Shown: positions 1-9,153, numbered from the stretch's first letter. The stretch is DNA of 64,000 nucleotides from Dyadobacter fermentans DSM 18053 (GCF_000023125.1 NC_013037.1:3658001-3722000), one strand, 5' to 3'. Program-made: numbers and translations. The notes: generated from the sequence alone by a model not told the origin.

Positions 1-587
1 AAGGCTTTGTACGGCTGCTCGGCAAGCTGGCGGAACTGGCCGACGATGGCATTGAACTGATCATTTTTACGGGAAACCACGACATGTGGATGTCAGGCTA
101 CCTCACCGAAGAGCTCGGCGCGCCCATTTACCGCAATCCCGTGAGCTTCACGATCGATTCCCCGGCGGGACGCAAGAAGCTGCTGGTAGGCCACGGCGAC
201 GGTCTTGGCCCCGGTGACCATACCTACAAGTTTTTAAAGAAGGTTTTTGAAAATAAATTCTTCCAATGGCTGTTCCGCATCGTTCACCCGGACGTGGGCA
301 TGTGGATCGCTTCCGAATGGTCGAAACGCAGCCGGCTGGCTAATGTAAATAAGGGCGAAGAGCGCTTCCTGGGCGCGGACAATGAATGGTTATTTCAATA
401 CTGCCGTGAGGTGGAGGCCACAGCACCGCACGATTACTACATTTTCGGGCACCGGCACCTGGTGCTGGATATGCACGTGAGCGCGCATTCACGCTACATT
501 AACCTCGGTGAATGGGTTACCCAACAGCATTATGCCGTGTTCGACGGAAATGATGTGCAATTGAAAAAGTTTGAAACGGCAGTTTAG
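1..587 (+). CDS. UDP-2,3-diacylglucosamine diphosphatase-like metallophosphoesterase, 5' truncated
   Basis: The open frame runs in from the left edge (first full codon at 3), so the N-terminus is outside the window. The visible part has calcineurin-type metallophosphoesterase motifs: TGNHDMW near the start, GHGDG in the middle and FGHRH near the C-terminus, which supply metal ligands in this family. The spacing and the GDGLGPGD stretch fit the LpxH-like branch that cleaves UDP-2,3-diacylglucosamine to lipid X at the inner membrane during lipid A synthesis. Family membership is seen in the motifs; the substrate is inferred. The stop overlaps the stop of the convergent next gene by 3-4 bases, leaving no room for a terminator. 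No gene symbol is given because the N-terminal motif cannot be checked. Confidence 0.8.
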   Translation, partial: GFVRLLGKLAELADDGIELIIFTGNHDMWMSGYLTEELGAPIYRNPVSFTIDSPAGRKKLLVGHGDGLGPGDHTYKFLKKVFENKFFQWLFRIVHPDVGMWIASEWSKRSRLANVNKGEERFLGADNEWLFQYCREVEATAPHDYYIFGHRHLVLDMHVSAHSRYINLGEWVTQQHYAVFDGNDVQLKKFETAV

Positions 588-1339
588 TCGCTGCCGCGCT
601 TTTTAGCAGCTTCCGCTTCGGCCGGACTCGGCAGGATAAAATCCTGCTTGCCGATGTTCTCACGCGGGGTCGCATTGAGCTCTTTGCTCCAATCTTTCTG
701 TTTCAAATCCCCGTTTTTGACTGATTTGATAAACTTCGCCCACGCAAATGGGTTCAGGAACGGGAAACTTGTCGCAAAACCTTTGTTAGCCGCCGATTCC
801 CGGCCAAACATAAGCTGGTCCATCGAGTAGCGATAGTTCGTCTGCGCATTGTTGGGCATCTGGGCCGCGAGCCTGTTGATATAATCCGGGTCGGTGCTCT
901 TCGCCAAAGCGTCGCGCTCCGCCTGATCGGGCAATTTCAATGCAAGAAACGCCTTTTTGAACTCTTCTTCGGTCGAATACGGATAGATCGTCACGCCGGA
1001 AAGTGTTACCACATCCTCACGCAGGGCAACGATGGCCGAGTAAATGTCCGAGTTATAGCCTCTCGGAACGATATGGTATTGCTTTTTAAAACCTACGTAG
1101 CTGAACACGATGCTATCGCCGGGAAATACCGGGATGGTGAATGTACCGTCCGTTCCAGCCAATGTTCCGCGGCCAGCGTTCACGATGAAGATCGTCGCAC
1201 CGGGGAGACGGTCGGTCGTCTTACCGCCGACCACCACGCCGGAGAAGATGATCGCCTTCTTCTCACCCTGAGCAAATGCTTCCCGCCCACACAACATTCC
1301 CGCAAGCACGAGGAAAAATATTAAAAAACTCCGTTTCAT
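584..1339 (-). CDS. Secreted carboxypeptidase-regulatory-like (transthyretin-fold) domain protein
   Basis: 251 residues. The N-terminus is a clear Sec signal peptide ending near AFAQ. Residues about 32-115 resemble the CarboxypepD_reg-like fold found at the front of many Bacteroidota outer-membrane proteins (SGVVVGGKTTDRLPGATI, then GTDGTFTIPV and a YVGFKK strand). The remaining C-terminal half is polar, ends in a lysine/arginine-rich tail and matches nothing I recognise. There is no TonB plug or barrel, so this is a free-standing regulatory-domain protein, presumably periplasmic or outer-membrane associated. It is monocistronic, with 168 bases to the next upstream gene. Function is unknown. 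Confidence 0.8.
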   Translation of the reverse strand: MKRSFLIFFLVLAGMLCGREAFAQGEKKAIIFSGVVVGGKTTDRLPGATIFIVNAGRGTLAGTDGTFTIPVFPGDSIVFSYVGFKKQYHIVPRGYNSDIYSAIVALREDVVTLSGVTIYPYSTEEEFKKAFLALKLPDQAERDALAKSTDPDYINRLAAQMPNNAQTNYRYSMDQLMFGRESAANKGFATSFPFLNPFAWAKFIKSVKNGDLKQKDWSKELNATPRENIGKQDFILPSPAEAEAAKKRGSD

Positions 1340-1507
1340 TCCTTCCAGATTTTGCCCCGGGACAGCCGCCCGGTAACTTAGATTAGCACGATGATAAATT
1401 TCCCTTCAAATAGTGTCTGCGAAAAGCTTGTAAAAATTCCGTTCCTTATTTTACAAACGACCCGAGTAACCGGGCATTGCCCTGCGATTTATACAAAGCG
1501 ATTTTAC

Positions 1508-2341
1508 TCAGGAAAATAACTTCAAAAATGTAACAATAAATGGTGCCGACAACAAAAGGCCGTCGAAACGGTCGAGGAAACCGCCGTGGCCGGGGATACT
1601 GCTTCCCGAATCCTTGATGGCGATACTCCTTTTGAAAAGCGATTCCACCAAATCCCCGTAAGTACCCACCACCACGATAATCGCGCCGATGCAATACCAT
1701 TTCCAGGGTTCGAAGGTACGGAAATAATGCCCCAGCGCAAACGCGATAATGCCCGCAAAAACCGCGCTGCCCATCGACCCTTCCCACGACTTTTTGGGCG
1801 AAATGCGTTCGAACAGCTTCCTTTTTCCGAACTTGGTACCCGCAAAATACCCGCCGATATCCGACGCCCACAGGAGCAACAAGCTACCCAGCACGATTTC
1901 GTAGTTATAAACACCGCCGCGCAGCGCCATCACGATGATTAAAGCGAATGGCAATGCCACGTAAATGATGCCCAGGAACGTGAAACCGATATTTGTAAAT
2001 GGTTTGAGATCATTCTTTTTGTAGAGCTTGATAAAAAAGATCATCGACAGCAACGGGCTGATAATGAAATAGTTTTCAAACTCGACAATGTCCTGCTCTA
2101 TCAGATACGCAAGAAGCATCATGACTGTGCCACAGAACGTGCCATAATAAGTGAGCGGCTGGTTACCGTCCAGGCCCAGCAGCTTGTAAAATTCAAGCTG
2201 TGTGAGCGAGCTAATGGTGCAAAAAAGCAGTAGAAACGTCCATTCACTGTAAAGAATGCAACCGATAATGACAATCACGCCCGCAAGTCCCGTAATGGTC
2301 CTTTGCTGTAAATTACTCAGATTGTTTAAGCGCTTCCTCAT
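1508..2341 (-). CDS. cdsA: Phosphatidate cytidylyltransferase
   Basis: 277 residues, a normal length for CdsA. It converts phosphatidic acid and CTP to CDP-diacylglycerol, the branch point of phospholipid synthesis, in the inner membrane. The family signature is present near the C-terminus: SLFKRS, then IKDSG, PGHGG and FLDRFD, the last two carrying the aspartates that bind magnesium. Several hydrophobic segments precede it (about 15-45, 60-80, 90-150, 185-225). The ATG lies inside the 3' end of the upstream DUF2007 gene (29-base overlap), so translation is probably coupled. No later Met fits, because the first membrane helix follows directly. Confidence 0.95.
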   Translation of the reverse strand: MRKRLNNLSNLQQRTITGLAGVIVIIGCILYSEWTFLLLFCTISSLTQLEFYKLLGLDGNQPLTYYGTFCGTVMMLLAYLIEQDIVEFENYFIISPLLSMIFFIKLYKKNDLKPFTNIGFTFLGIIYVALPFALIIVMALRGGVYNYEIVLGSLLLLWASDIGGYFAGTKFGKRKLFERISPKKSWEGSMGSAVFAGIIAFALGHYFRTFEPWKWYCIGAIIVVVGTYGDLVESLFKRSIAIKDSGSSIPGHGGFLDRFDGLLLSAPFIVTFLKLFS

Positions 2342-2534
2342 TCGTCAGTATGGTTTGGGCCTGTTCAAGATCCGCCGCGGGCACATGGACTTCAAAATTT
2401 CCGAAGATCGGGTAGCTGCTGTCCTGTTTGTTCACAATCACCGCTCCGATTCCGTTTTGTTCCAAAATTTCACGGGCAATTTCCGCCCGGATCGCCTGTC
2501 CGCTCTGGTAGGCCTTCGCCCAATTCTCCTCCAT
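2313..2534 (-). CDS. Small DUF2007-type protein (putative signal-transducing protein)
   Basis: 73 residues. The sequence has the pattern of DUF2007: a GQAIRAEIAREILEQNGI helix, a short VVNKQDSSYP turn and an acidic helix AADLEQAQTIL. The fold is related to PII-like ferredoxin domains, and members are annotated as putative signal-transducing proteins without a proven role. It is the first gene of a two-gene unit and overlaps cdsA by 29 bases, a pairing that suggests a link with lipid metabolism but does not show it. Only 21 bases separate its start from the stop of the CPBP protease gene, so all three may be co-transcribed. Confidence 0.85.
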   Translation of the reverse strand: MEENWAKAYQSGQAIRAEIAREILEQNGIGAVIVNKQDSSYPIFGNFEVHVPAADLEQAQTILTNEEALKQSE

Positions 2535-2555
2535 TATTTGAAATGTTAAAATAAC

Positions 2556-3521
2556 TTAAACCTTGCGCGGGACGCTTCTTGCAGCCCCTCGCCCATCTTT
2601 TCTGATTGCCCCGAGTATCGCCGCCGACACCAGCAGCGACGCCAGGATCAGCATTACCGGCATCGACCGGGCCTCCTCGATATTGATCGTCACCAGCCCA
2701 ATGTTGTGTAAGTACATCATTACCAGCACGAAGCCATTATTGACAAAATGCGCCAGCACCGCCACCCACAAATTGCCGGTCCAATAATACAGATAGCCAA
2801 ACAATGCACCAAGCATCATCCGTGGCAAAAACCCGTAAAACTGGAAGTGTATAGCGCTGAATATGGCCGCCGAGAGCCATATCGCGACGTGGATATTGCG
2901 TAATTCCTGAAACAATTTCGTTTGTACCACGCCCCGGAAAAGGATTTCCTCACCCAGCGCGGGAAGTAATGTCACCACGAACAATGCAATGAGCAGCTGC
3001 CCGAAACTCTGGTAGCTCGTCAGAAACTCCGTCATCACCGAAAGCTGGTCTTCCTTGTCGCGCATCCATTTTTCCAGTCCCGACAGCGCGTCCGGCAGGT
3101 CCATTGCTGCGTTCCATTCGATAAACTTGCTGTTCACCGGGATAAATGCCAGCACCACCACCACCGCCAGCGCCCAGATGTGCCAGGCCGGTTTGCGCCC
3201 GGTGCTGAATTCGCCGATGGTGCGGCGTTCGATATAAAACCAGTAAATGACTGTCGGGAGTAAGTAAGAGAAGAAATGGACGGTGCCCTGCATGATCATC
3301 AGTGCATTCCATCCGTTTGGTATTTTTTCGGGTTCGGCAAAGAGCTGTGTCAGTAGCGCCGTAACGCTCTCCGTGTCGGCGCCGAGGTATATCGCCAGCA
3401 CCATCACCGCCAGCACATTCCCTACGGCCATGCCGATCAGCATAAAACCAACCAATACCAATAAACTGCCCCAGGTGCCGGGCACACGCGAAACAAGCAG
3501 ATTCGGGTTACTATTTTGCAT
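2556..3521 (-). CDS. CPBP family intramembrane glutamic protease
   Basis: 321 residues from the chosen start. It is a multi-pass membrane protein with the CPBP (CAAX protease and bacteriocin-processing) motifs: the paired glutamates in ALGEEILFRGVVQ, a histidine in SAIHFQFYG and a later AHFVNNG motif. These residues form the active site of Rce1-type glutamic proteases. The frame could extend to 3623, but that extension is unlike a membrane-protein N-terminus and covers the intergenic region. The ATG at 3521 (MQNSNPN) is preferred. The substrate is unknown. A perfect 12-bp palindrome sits just upstream of this start. Confidence 0.9.
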   Translation of the reverse strand: MQNSNPNLLVSRVPGTWGSLLVLVGFMLIGMAVGNVLAVMVLAIYLGADTESVTALLTQLFAEPEKIPNGWNALMIMQGTVHFFSYLLPTVIYWFYIERRTIGEFSTGRKPAWHIWALAVVVVLAFIPVNSKFIEWNAAMDLPDALSGLEKWMRDKEDQLSVMTEFLTSYQSFGQLLIALFVVTLLPALGEEILFRGVVQTKLFQELRNIHVAIWLSAAIFSAIHFQFYGFLPRMMLGALFGYLYYWTGNLWVAVLAHFVNNGFVLVMMYLHNIGLVTINIEEARSMPVMLILASLLVSAAILGAIRKDGRGAARSVPRKV

Positions 3522-3527
3522 AATTGG

Positions 3528-3539
3528 TGTAAATTTACA
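3528..3539. promoter_or_regulatory. 12-bp perfect palindrome upstream of the CPBP gene
   Basis: TGTAAATTTACA is fully self-complementary and lies 7 bases before the CPBP start codon, in the region shared with divergent dusB. It could be an operator, or the -7 part of an AT-rich promoter (TAAATTTA). Only the palindrome itself is shown by the sequence. Confidence 0.35.
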
Positions 3540-3650
3540 GTTTATTATCAATTTATAAATAAGGGCTCCGCAAACCGGTCCGGCTGAGGAACTTGTCCTT
3601 CGGGAGGTTCCCCACAGCGACATATTACTGCGAAGCGGTGTTGAAGGATT

Positions 3651-4640
3651 ATGGTTAAGATTGGAAATATAGAACTGAGTGAATTTCCGTTGCTGCTCGC
3701 CCCGATGGAGGACGTGAGCGACCCGCCGTTCCGCGCGGTGTGCAAGGAAAACGGGGCCGATTTGATGTACACCGAATTTGTGTCGTCCGAAGGGCTCATT
3801 CGTGATGCTGCCAAAAGCGTTCAGAAACTGGACATTTTTGAATATGAAAGACCGGTCGGCATCCAGCTGTTCGGTAGCGATGTGGAAACGATGGGCTCTT
3901 GCGCGGAGATCGCCTCACGTGTGAATCCCGACCTGATCGACATCAATTACGGATGCCCGGTGAAGAATGTCGCGTGCCGCGGTGCCGGCGCTGCATTGTT
4001 GCAGGACGTACCGAAGATGGTCAAAATGACCGAGTCGGTAATTAAATCGACGCATTTGCCGGTGACGGTCAAAACACGTCTCGGATGGGATGATAACACC
4101 AAAAACATCCAGGAAGTGGCGGAGCGGTTGCAGGACATCGGGATCAAGGCATTGTCCATTCACGGTCGCACACGCGTACAGATGTACAAAGGCGCCGCCG
4201 ACTGGTCGCTCATTGCCAAAGTGAAGGAAAACCCGCGCATTACCATCCCTATTTTTGGGAATGGCGACGTGGATACGCCCGAGAAGGCATTGGAATACAA
4301 AAATACCTACGGCGTGGACGGCATCATGATCGGCCGCGCGACGATCGGCAACCCGTGGATCTTCAATGAGATCAAGCATTACCTCAAAACCGGCGAAAAA
4401 CTGCCGCCGCCCACCATGGAGCAGCGCGTGGACGTCTGCCGCAGGCACCTCGAATTTTCGATCCGCTGGAAAGGGCCGGTGGCCGGTGTTTTTGAAATGA
4501 GAAGGCACTATACCAATTATTTCAAAGGGCTGGAACACTTTAAGCCATACAGAATGCGCCTGGTGGAAGCACCTACATTCGACGAGCTCGACAGCATCCT
4601 CAAAGAAATTTCGAACGATTACAGTGAAATGGTATGCTGA
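3651..4640 (+). CDS. dusB: tRNA-dihydrouridine synthase B
   Basis: 329 residues, the usual length. It is an FMN-dependent TIM-barrel enzyme that reduces specific uridines in the tRNA D-loop. Diagnostic motifs are LAPMEDVSDPPFR at the N-terminus, the catalytic cysteine in INYGCPVKN, KTRLGWD, SIHGRTRVQMY and IFGNGDV followed by GIMIGRATIGNPW, which bind FMN and tRNA. The start ATG at 3651 directly precedes the first barrel strand. Its last 7 bases overlap the following biotin carrier gene, so the two are probably one transcript. It is divergent from the CPBP gene across about 130 bases. Confidence 0.96.
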   Translation: MVKIGNIELSEFPLLLAPMEDVSDPPFRAVCKENGADLMYTEFVSSEGLIRDAAKSVQKLDIFEYERPVGIQLFGSDVETMGSCAEIASRVNPDLIDINYGCPVKNVACRGAGAALLQDVPKMVKMTESVIKSTHLPVTVKTRLGWDDNTKNIQEVAERLQDIGIKALSIHGRTRVQMYKGAADWSLIAKVKENPRITIPIFGNGDVDTPEKALEYKNTYGVDGIMIGRATIGNPWIFNEIKHYLKTGEKLPPPTMEQRVDVCRRHLEFSIRWKGPVAGVFEMRRHYTNYFKGLEHFKPYRMRLVEAPTFDELDSILKEISNDYSEMVC

Positions 4641-5161
4641 AAGTAAACGTGGGAAACAAGCCGCAGGCCGAGCAGCCTGAAAACGGCCAGGCATTTGAAA
4701 TCGATCAGCGGAAAGAAGGCTGGTTTATCAATGGAAATGCCTTCGACGGCGACATTGCGGCGCTTGGCAACAACCGTTTCCACGTAATCTGGCAGAACAA
4801 ATCCTATAATATAGAAGTAATCAGCCGAAATGCGGCTGAAAAAACGACGCATTTGCTCATTAACGGCCAGCATTACCACACCACGGCGAAGGACGACCTC
4901 GACCTGCTGCTCGAAAAGATGGGAATGCAAAACAGCTCCGCGCAAAAGATCAACAACGTGAAGGCGCCCATGCCGGGGCTAATCCAGTCCATTGCCGTGG
5001 CTGAGGGCGACAGCATTGCAAAGGGCGACAACCTGCTCGTGCTCGTGGCGATGAAGATGGAGAATGTCATCAAATCGTCGGGCAGCGGCGTGATCAAATC
5101 GCTGAAAGTGGCGCCCGGACAGATTGTTGAAAAAAACCAGGTATTATTGGAGTTTCACTAA
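4634..5161 (+). CDS. Biotin/lipoyl-attachment domain protein (biotin carboxyl carrier)
   Basis: 175 residues. The C-terminal 70 residues form a biotinyl domain with the AMKMEN motif; Lys141 is the expected biotin site. The APMPG hinge and PGQIVEKNQVLL end are typical of the carrier part of acyl-CoA carboxylases (propionyl/methylcrotonyl or pyruvate type) rather than AccB. The N-terminal 100 residues form a separate small domain also seen in Bacteroidota carriers. The partner carboxylase and transferase subunits are not in the window. The gene overlaps dusB by 7 bases. The choice between biotin and lipoate is based on Met-Lys-Met. Confidence 0.88.
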   Translation: MLKVNVGNKPQAEQPENGQAFEIDQRKEGWFINGNAFDGDIAALGNNRFHVIWQNKSYNIEVISRNAAEKTTHLLINGQHYHTTAKDDLDLLLEKMGMQNSSAQKINNVKAPMPGLIQSIAVAEGDSIAKGDNLLVLVAMKMENVIKSSGSGVIKSLKVAPGQIVEKNQVLLEFH

Positions 5162-5166
5162 ATTAC

Positions 5167-5198
5167 TTGTGAATCTGAACTTCGTCCACTTATTTTTA
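5167..5198 (+). promoter_or_regulatory. Predicted Bacteroidota-type promoter of pyrH-frr
   Basis: TTG at 5167-5169 is followed after 21 bases by TATTTTTA at 5191-5198. This is close to the TTG/TTTG ... TAnnTTTG pattern of primary sigma promoters in Bacteroidota, with a single change in the last position. It places the transcript start about 20 bases before the pyrH ATG. Confidence 0.5.
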
Positions 5199-5223
5199 CG
5201 GATCAAAACACCACGTCACAACC

Positions 5224-5946
5224 ATGCCGGAACCAAAATACAAACGTTTATTACTGAAACTCAGCGGAGAAGCACTCAACGGGGGCGATAAGGCCCAGGT
5301 CATTGACTTTAACATTCTCGACAATTATGCCAAGGAAATCAAAAGGATTACCGAGGTAGGCGTACAGGTGGCAATTGTAATTGGTGGTGGAAACATATTC
5401 CGCGGGGCTTCCGTGGAAAAATCGGGGATCGACCGCGTGCAGGGCGACCATATGGGCATGCTCGCGACCGTGATCAACGGCATGGCGATCCAGAGTTCAC
5501 TTGAAAAACACGGAATGAACACGCGCCTGATGTCGGCGATCAAAATGGAGCAGGTTTGCGAGCCATTGATCCGCCGCCGCGCTATCCGCCACCTCGAAAA
5601 AGGACGTGTGGTGATCTTCGGTGCAGGCACCGGCAACCCCTACTTCACAACCGACACCACTGCGGGCCTCCGCGCGATCGAGTCGGAATCGGAAGTGGTT
5701 TTGAAAGGCACGCGTGTGGACGGCGTTTACACGGCCGATCCGGAGAAAGATCCTACCGCCACGAAGTATTCCCAGCTTACATTTGACGAGGCATTATCCA
5801 AAAACCTCAAAATCATGGACCTTACCGCATTCACATTGTGTAAGGAAAACGACCTGCCGATCATCGTATTCGACATGAACAAGCCCGGTAACCTTTATGA
5901 GCTCGTAATGGGCGGTGAAGTCGGAACCCTGATTTCGAATCAATAG
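5224..5946 (+). CDS. pyrH: UMP kinase
   Basis: 240 residues. It phosphorylates UMP to UDP with ATP in pyrimidine nucleotide synthesis, as a cytosolic hexamer of the amino-acid-kinase fold. Visible motifs are KLSGEAL at the N-terminus, IGGGNIFRG, the [13 protein letters not shown] substrate loop and [13 protein letters not shown], all in the bacterial order. It is followed 23 bases later by frr, the pyrH-frr arrangement widely conserved in bacteria. Start and length match the family. Confidence 0.98.
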   Translation: MPEPKYKRLLLKLSGEALNGGDKAQVIDFNILDNYAKEIKRITEVGVQVAIVIGGGNIFRGASVEKSGIDRVQGDHMGMLATVINGMAIQSSLEKHGMNTRLMSAIKMEQVCEPLIRRRAIRHLEKGRVVIFGAGTGNPYFTTDTTAGLRAIESESEVVLKGTRVDGVYTADPEKDPTATKYSQLTFDEALSKNLKIMDLTAFTLCKENDLPIIVFDMNKPGNLYELVMGGEVGTLISNQ

Positions 5947-5969
5947 AAAATACAGCTTACTATAAAACA

Positions 5970-6530
5970 ATGGAAGAAATAGAATTATATCTGGACGACG
6001 CCAAGGATACGATGGACGGCGCAATCAAACACCTTATTATCGAATTGGGTAAAATCCGCGCCGGAAAAGCATCCCCGCAAATGCTGGAAGGTCTTCAGAT
6101 CGAATACTATGGTTCAATGACGCCGATCCAGAACGTGGCGACGATCAACACACCTGATGCCAGAACGCTGGCTATCAAACCGTTTGAAAAGAAGATTATT
6201 AATGATATCGAAAAGGCGATCCGCAACAGCAACCTCGGCTTTTCACCTTCCAACGACGGCGAGATGATCCGCATTTCTGTTCCCCCATTGAATGAAGAGC
6301 GTCGTCGTGAGCTCGTGAAACGTGCTAAAAACGAGATCGAAACCGCAAAAATCAATGTTCGCAACATCCGTCAGGATGCGAACAACTCGCTCCGCAAGCT
6401 GACCAAGGAAGGCGTTTCCGAAGACCTGGTAAAATCCAGCGAAGAACGCGTTCAGAAACTGACCGACAGCTTTGTAGCTAAAATTGAGCAGATATTCTCC
6501 GTGAAGGAAAAGGAGATCATGGAAGTATAA
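5970..6530 (+). CDS. frr: Ribosome recycling factor
   Basis: 186 residues, the standard size. RRF works with EF-G to split the post-termination ribosome. The helical domain I motifs LIIELGKIRAGKASP at the front and EERRRELVKRAKNEIETAK are present, with the small domain (PIQNVATINTPDARTL) between them. It is the second gene of the pyrH-frr unit. The stop is followed within 26 bases by the long inverted repeat at 6556-6703, which is likely to end transcription. Confidence 0.98.
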   Translation: MEEIELYLDDAKDTMDGAIKHLIIELGKIRAGKASPQMLEGLQIEYYGSMTPIQNVATINTPDARTLAIKPFEKKIINDIEKAIRNSNLGFSPSNDGEMIRISVPPLNEERRRELVKRAKNEIETAKINVRNIRQDANNSLRKLTKEGVSEDLVKSSEERVQKLTDSFVAKIEQIFSVKEKEIMEV

Positions 6531-6555
6531 TACGACTGATTCCCTACCTTAACCA

Positions 6556-6703
6556 ACTTCGGCTGTCGGCTTTCGGCAGTCGATTTTTTTTGAGAACTTC
6601 GGCCGTCGGCTATCGGCTTTCGGCTTTTTGGATTACAGAAAAAACGACGGCAGTCGGCCATCGAACTTAAAAAAGCCGATAGCCGACTGCCCACAGCCGA
6701 AGT
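6556..6703. repeat. Period-7 (GCYNTCG) repeat cluster forming a long hairpin between convergent genes
   Basis: The 148-base block contains heptads GCTGTCG-GCTTTCG-GCAGTCG (6562-6582), GCCGTCG-GCTATCG-GCTTTCG (6602-6622), GCAGTCG-GCCATCG (6650-6663) and the reverse-oriented set at 6674-6703. The outer arms 6556-6566 and 6693-6703 are perfect 11-bp complements. The inner arms 6605-6620 and 6672-6687 are perfect 16-bp complements. The block fills the space between frr (+) and the UDP-glucuronate decarboxylase gene (-) and has T-runs on both sides, so it can act as a bidirectional terminator. The heptad periodicity goes beyond what a terminator needs. Confidence 0.85.
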
Positions 6704-6708
6704 AAAAA

Positions 6709-7701
6709 CTACTTGTTCGCTGAAAAACCTTCGAAGCCCCTGTGGTTCGACTCTTCGTACAAACGCTCCTTCGGCAGGCTGCGGAAGTAATCGTACGTAA
6801 TGCGGAGGCCTTCTTCGCGGGAAACTTTCGGCTCCCAGCCGAGGATTTCCTTCGCTTTCGAAATGTCCGGCTGGCGCTGTTTTGGATCGTCCTGCGGAAG
6901 CGGTTTGTACACCACTTTCTGGTCTGTACCCGTCAGTTTAATGATTTCTTCGGCAAACTGGCCGATGGTGATTTCTTTCGGGTTACCGATGTTGACAGGC
7001 AGCGAGTAGTCGCTCATCAACAGGCGGTAAATGCCTTCAACCAGATCATCCACATAGCAGAACGAGCGGGTTTGGCTACCATCACCGAACACGGTAATGT
7101 CCTCGCCGCGCAGCGCCTGACCCATGAATGCCGGCAATACCCGTCCGTCATTGAGTCGCATTCTCGGTCCGTAAGTATTGAAAATGCGGACGATGCGGGT
7201 TTCGAGACCGTGGTAGCGGTGGTAAGCCATCGTGATCGCCTCCTGGTAACGTTTCGCTTCGTCGTAGCAGCCGCGCGGCCCGATCGGGTTCACGTGGCCC
7301 CAGTAATCTTCGGTTTGCGGGTGCACGAGCGGATCGCCGTACACTTCCGAAGTGGAAGCGATAATGAAACGTGATTTTTTGGCACGGGCCAATCCCAGCA
7401 GGTTATGCGTTCCCATTGCCCCTACTTTGAGCGTCTGGATAGGGATTTTCAGATAGTCGATCGGGCTGGCGGGCGATGCGAAGTGCATGATGTAGTCGAG
7501 CTCGCCCGGTACGTGCACGTATTTGGTCACATCGTGATGGTTGAACTCGAAGTTCGGGTCCGGCATCAGGTGTTCGATGTTACGCATATCGCCGGTGATC
7601 AGGTTATCCATCCCGATCACATACATTCCCTCCTTCAAAAAACGCTCGCAGAGGTGCGAACCCAGGAAACCTGCTGCTCCCGTAATTAAAACACGTTTCA
7701 T
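6709..7701 (-). CDS. UDP-glucuronate decarboxylase (UDP-xylose synthase)
   Basis: 330 residues, extended SDR family. It converts UDP-glucuronate to UDP-xylose with tightly bound NAD. The N-terminal [14 protein letters not shown] is the Rossmann glycine motif. The catalytic pair is the YDEAK motif (Tyr-x3-Lys), with STSEVYG supplying the serine/threonine. [10 protein letters not shown] and [12 protein letters not shown] are characteristic of the UXS subgroup. It lies 36 bases downstream of UDP-glucose dehydrogenase on the same strand, so the two make UDP-xylose from UDP-glucose, probably for surface glycans. The frame ends 5 bases from the repeat block. Confidence 0.93.
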   Translation of the reverse strand: MKRVLITGAAGFLGSHLCERFLKEGMYVIGMDNLITGDMRNIEHLMPDPNFEFNHHDVTKYVHVPGELDYIMHFASPASPIDYLKIPIQTLKVGAMGTHNLLGLARAKKSRFIIASTSEVYGDPLVHPQTEDYWGHVNPIGPRGCYDEAKRYQEAITMAYHRYHGLETRIVRIFNTYGPRMRLNDGRVLPAFMGQALRGEDITVFGDGSQTRSFCYVDDLVEGIYRLLMSDYSLPVNIGNPKEITIGQFAEEIIKLTGTDQKVVYKPLPQDDPKQRQPDISKAKEILGWEPKVSREEGLRITYDYFRSLPKERLYEESNHRGFEGFSANK

Positions 7702-7737
7702 TAAGATGAGTGATTTTGAGTATTTACTAATTTATGA

Positions 7738-9054
7738 TCAGGCCGGCACCACCTTCTCGCGACCGATGCTGTAATAGGTGTAACCCATTTCGCGCATCTG
7801 ATCGAGTTCGTACAGGTTTCTGCCGTCGAAAACGACTTTATTTTTCAGCAGCTTACCCATTTTTTCAAATTCCGGCGTGCGGAACTGAGGCCATTCGGTA
7901 AAGATCATCAATGCATCCGCGTCGTCGAGCGCTGCGTAAGGCGTGTGGGTAAATGTGATTTTATCTCCCAGAATGCCTTTCACATTCGTCATCGCTTCCG
8001 GATCGTAAGCTACCACTTTGGCGCCTGCTTCAAGCAATGCTTCGATGTTTTCCAATGCTGGCGCTTCACGGATATCGTCGGTATAAGGCTTGAATGCCAA
8101 TCCCCATACTGCAATCGTTTTGCCTTTCAGGCCGTCGGTGAAGTAGTTTTCTACCATCGGAAGCAATTTCTTCTTCTGATCGTAGTTCACATCCATCACC
8201 GATTTCAGAATGCGGAAGTCGTAGTCGTAATCCTTTGAAGTTTTAGCCAAAGCCTGAACGTCCTTAGGAAAACAGCTGCCACCGTAGCCGATCCCCGCAA
8301 AAAGGAAGCGCTTGCCGATACGGCTGTCGGTTCCGATACCACGACGAATATCGTCCACATTGGCACCTACTTTCTCGCAAAGGTTCGCGATTTCGTTCAT
8401 GAACGTGATCTTCATCGCCAGGAACGAGTTGGCCGCATATTTGGTCATCTCGGCCGAGCGCTCATCCATAAAGATCACCGGGTTACCCTGGCGCACCAGT
8501 GGAGCGTAGAGTTTCTCCATCACCTTTTTGGCTTTTTCCGAGGTTGTACCCACCACCACGCGGTCGGGCTTCATGAAATCTTCCACCGCAACACCTTCGC
8601 GAAGGAACTCTGGGTTGGACACCACATCGAAGTCCACTTTGGCATTCTTAGCAACCGCAGCACGCACTTTCTCGGCTGTTCCTACGGGCACGGTGCTCTT
8701 GTCGATGATCACCGCGTACTGATCGAGGATCGGACCTAGGTCGTCGGCTACTTTCAGGATATATTTGAGATCGGCAGAGCCGTCCTCGCCCGGAGGCGTG
8801 GGCAATGCCAGGAAAATCACCTGCGCATCTTTGATACCTTCGGCCAGGTTGGTAGTAAACAACAAGCGCCCCTCAGCCACATTGCGGTCGAAAAGCACGT
8901 CGAGGCCGGGCTCGTAAATGGGTATTTCTCCTTTTTGAAGGCGTTCCACCTTCCTGACGTCGATGTCTACGCATGTTACCTGGTTGCCGGTCTCGGCAAA
9001 GCAGGTACCTGTCACCAAACCGACGTATCCTGTTCCTACTACTGCAATTTTCAT
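7738..9054 (-). CDS. ugd: UDP-glucose 6-dehydrogenase
   Basis: 438 residues. It oxidises UDP-glucose to UDP-glucuronate using two NAD. The N-terminal GTGYVGLVTGTCFAETG is the NAD-binding motif. The catalytic cysteine lies in GYGGSCFPKD. KMTFMNEIANLCE and WGLAFKPYTDDIREAP are the conserved helix and C-terminal nucleotide-binding motifs. It is the first gene of a two-gene unit with the UDP-xylose synthase gene. A TACTTTTG -7 box lies about 90 bases upstream on the minus strand. Confidence 0.96.
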   Translation of the reverse strand: MKIAVVGTGYVGLVTGTCFAETGNQVTCVDIDVRKVERLQKGEIPIYEPGLDVLFDRNVAEGRLLFTTNLAEGIKDAQVIFLALPTPPGEDGSADLKYILKVADDLGPILDQYAVIIDKSTVPVGTAEKVRAAVAKNAKVDFDVVSNPEFLREGVAVEDFMKPDRVVVGTTSEKAKKVMEKLYAPLVRQGNPVIFMDERSAEMTKYAANSFLAMKITFMNEIANLCEKVGANVDDIRRGIGTDSRIGKRFLFAGIGYGGSCFPKDVQALAKTSKDYDYDFRILKSVMDVNYDQKKKLLPMVENYFTDGLKGKTIAVWGLAFKPYTDDIREAPALENIEALLEAGAKVVAYDPEAMTNVKGILGDKITFTHTPYAALDDADALMIFTEWPQFRTPEFEKMGKLLKNKVVFDGRNLYELDQMREMGYTYYSIGREKVVPA

Positions 9055-9145
9055 AAACGGTTAATTATTATATAGCTGTTTCGGCACTTGTTTAATTAAA
9101 TTCAGAGAATTGTACTTAACTAAGTCCAGTGCGTTAGGACGGTTG

Positions 9146-9153
9146 CAAAAGTA
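9146..9153 (-). promoter_or_regulatory. Predicted -7 promoter element for ugd-uxs
   Basis: On the minus strand the bases read TACTTTTG, an exact TAnnTTTG box. No clear TTTG is found at the usual distance upstream, so this is only half of a consensus promoter. It would give a leader of roughly 85 bases. Confidence 0.4.
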
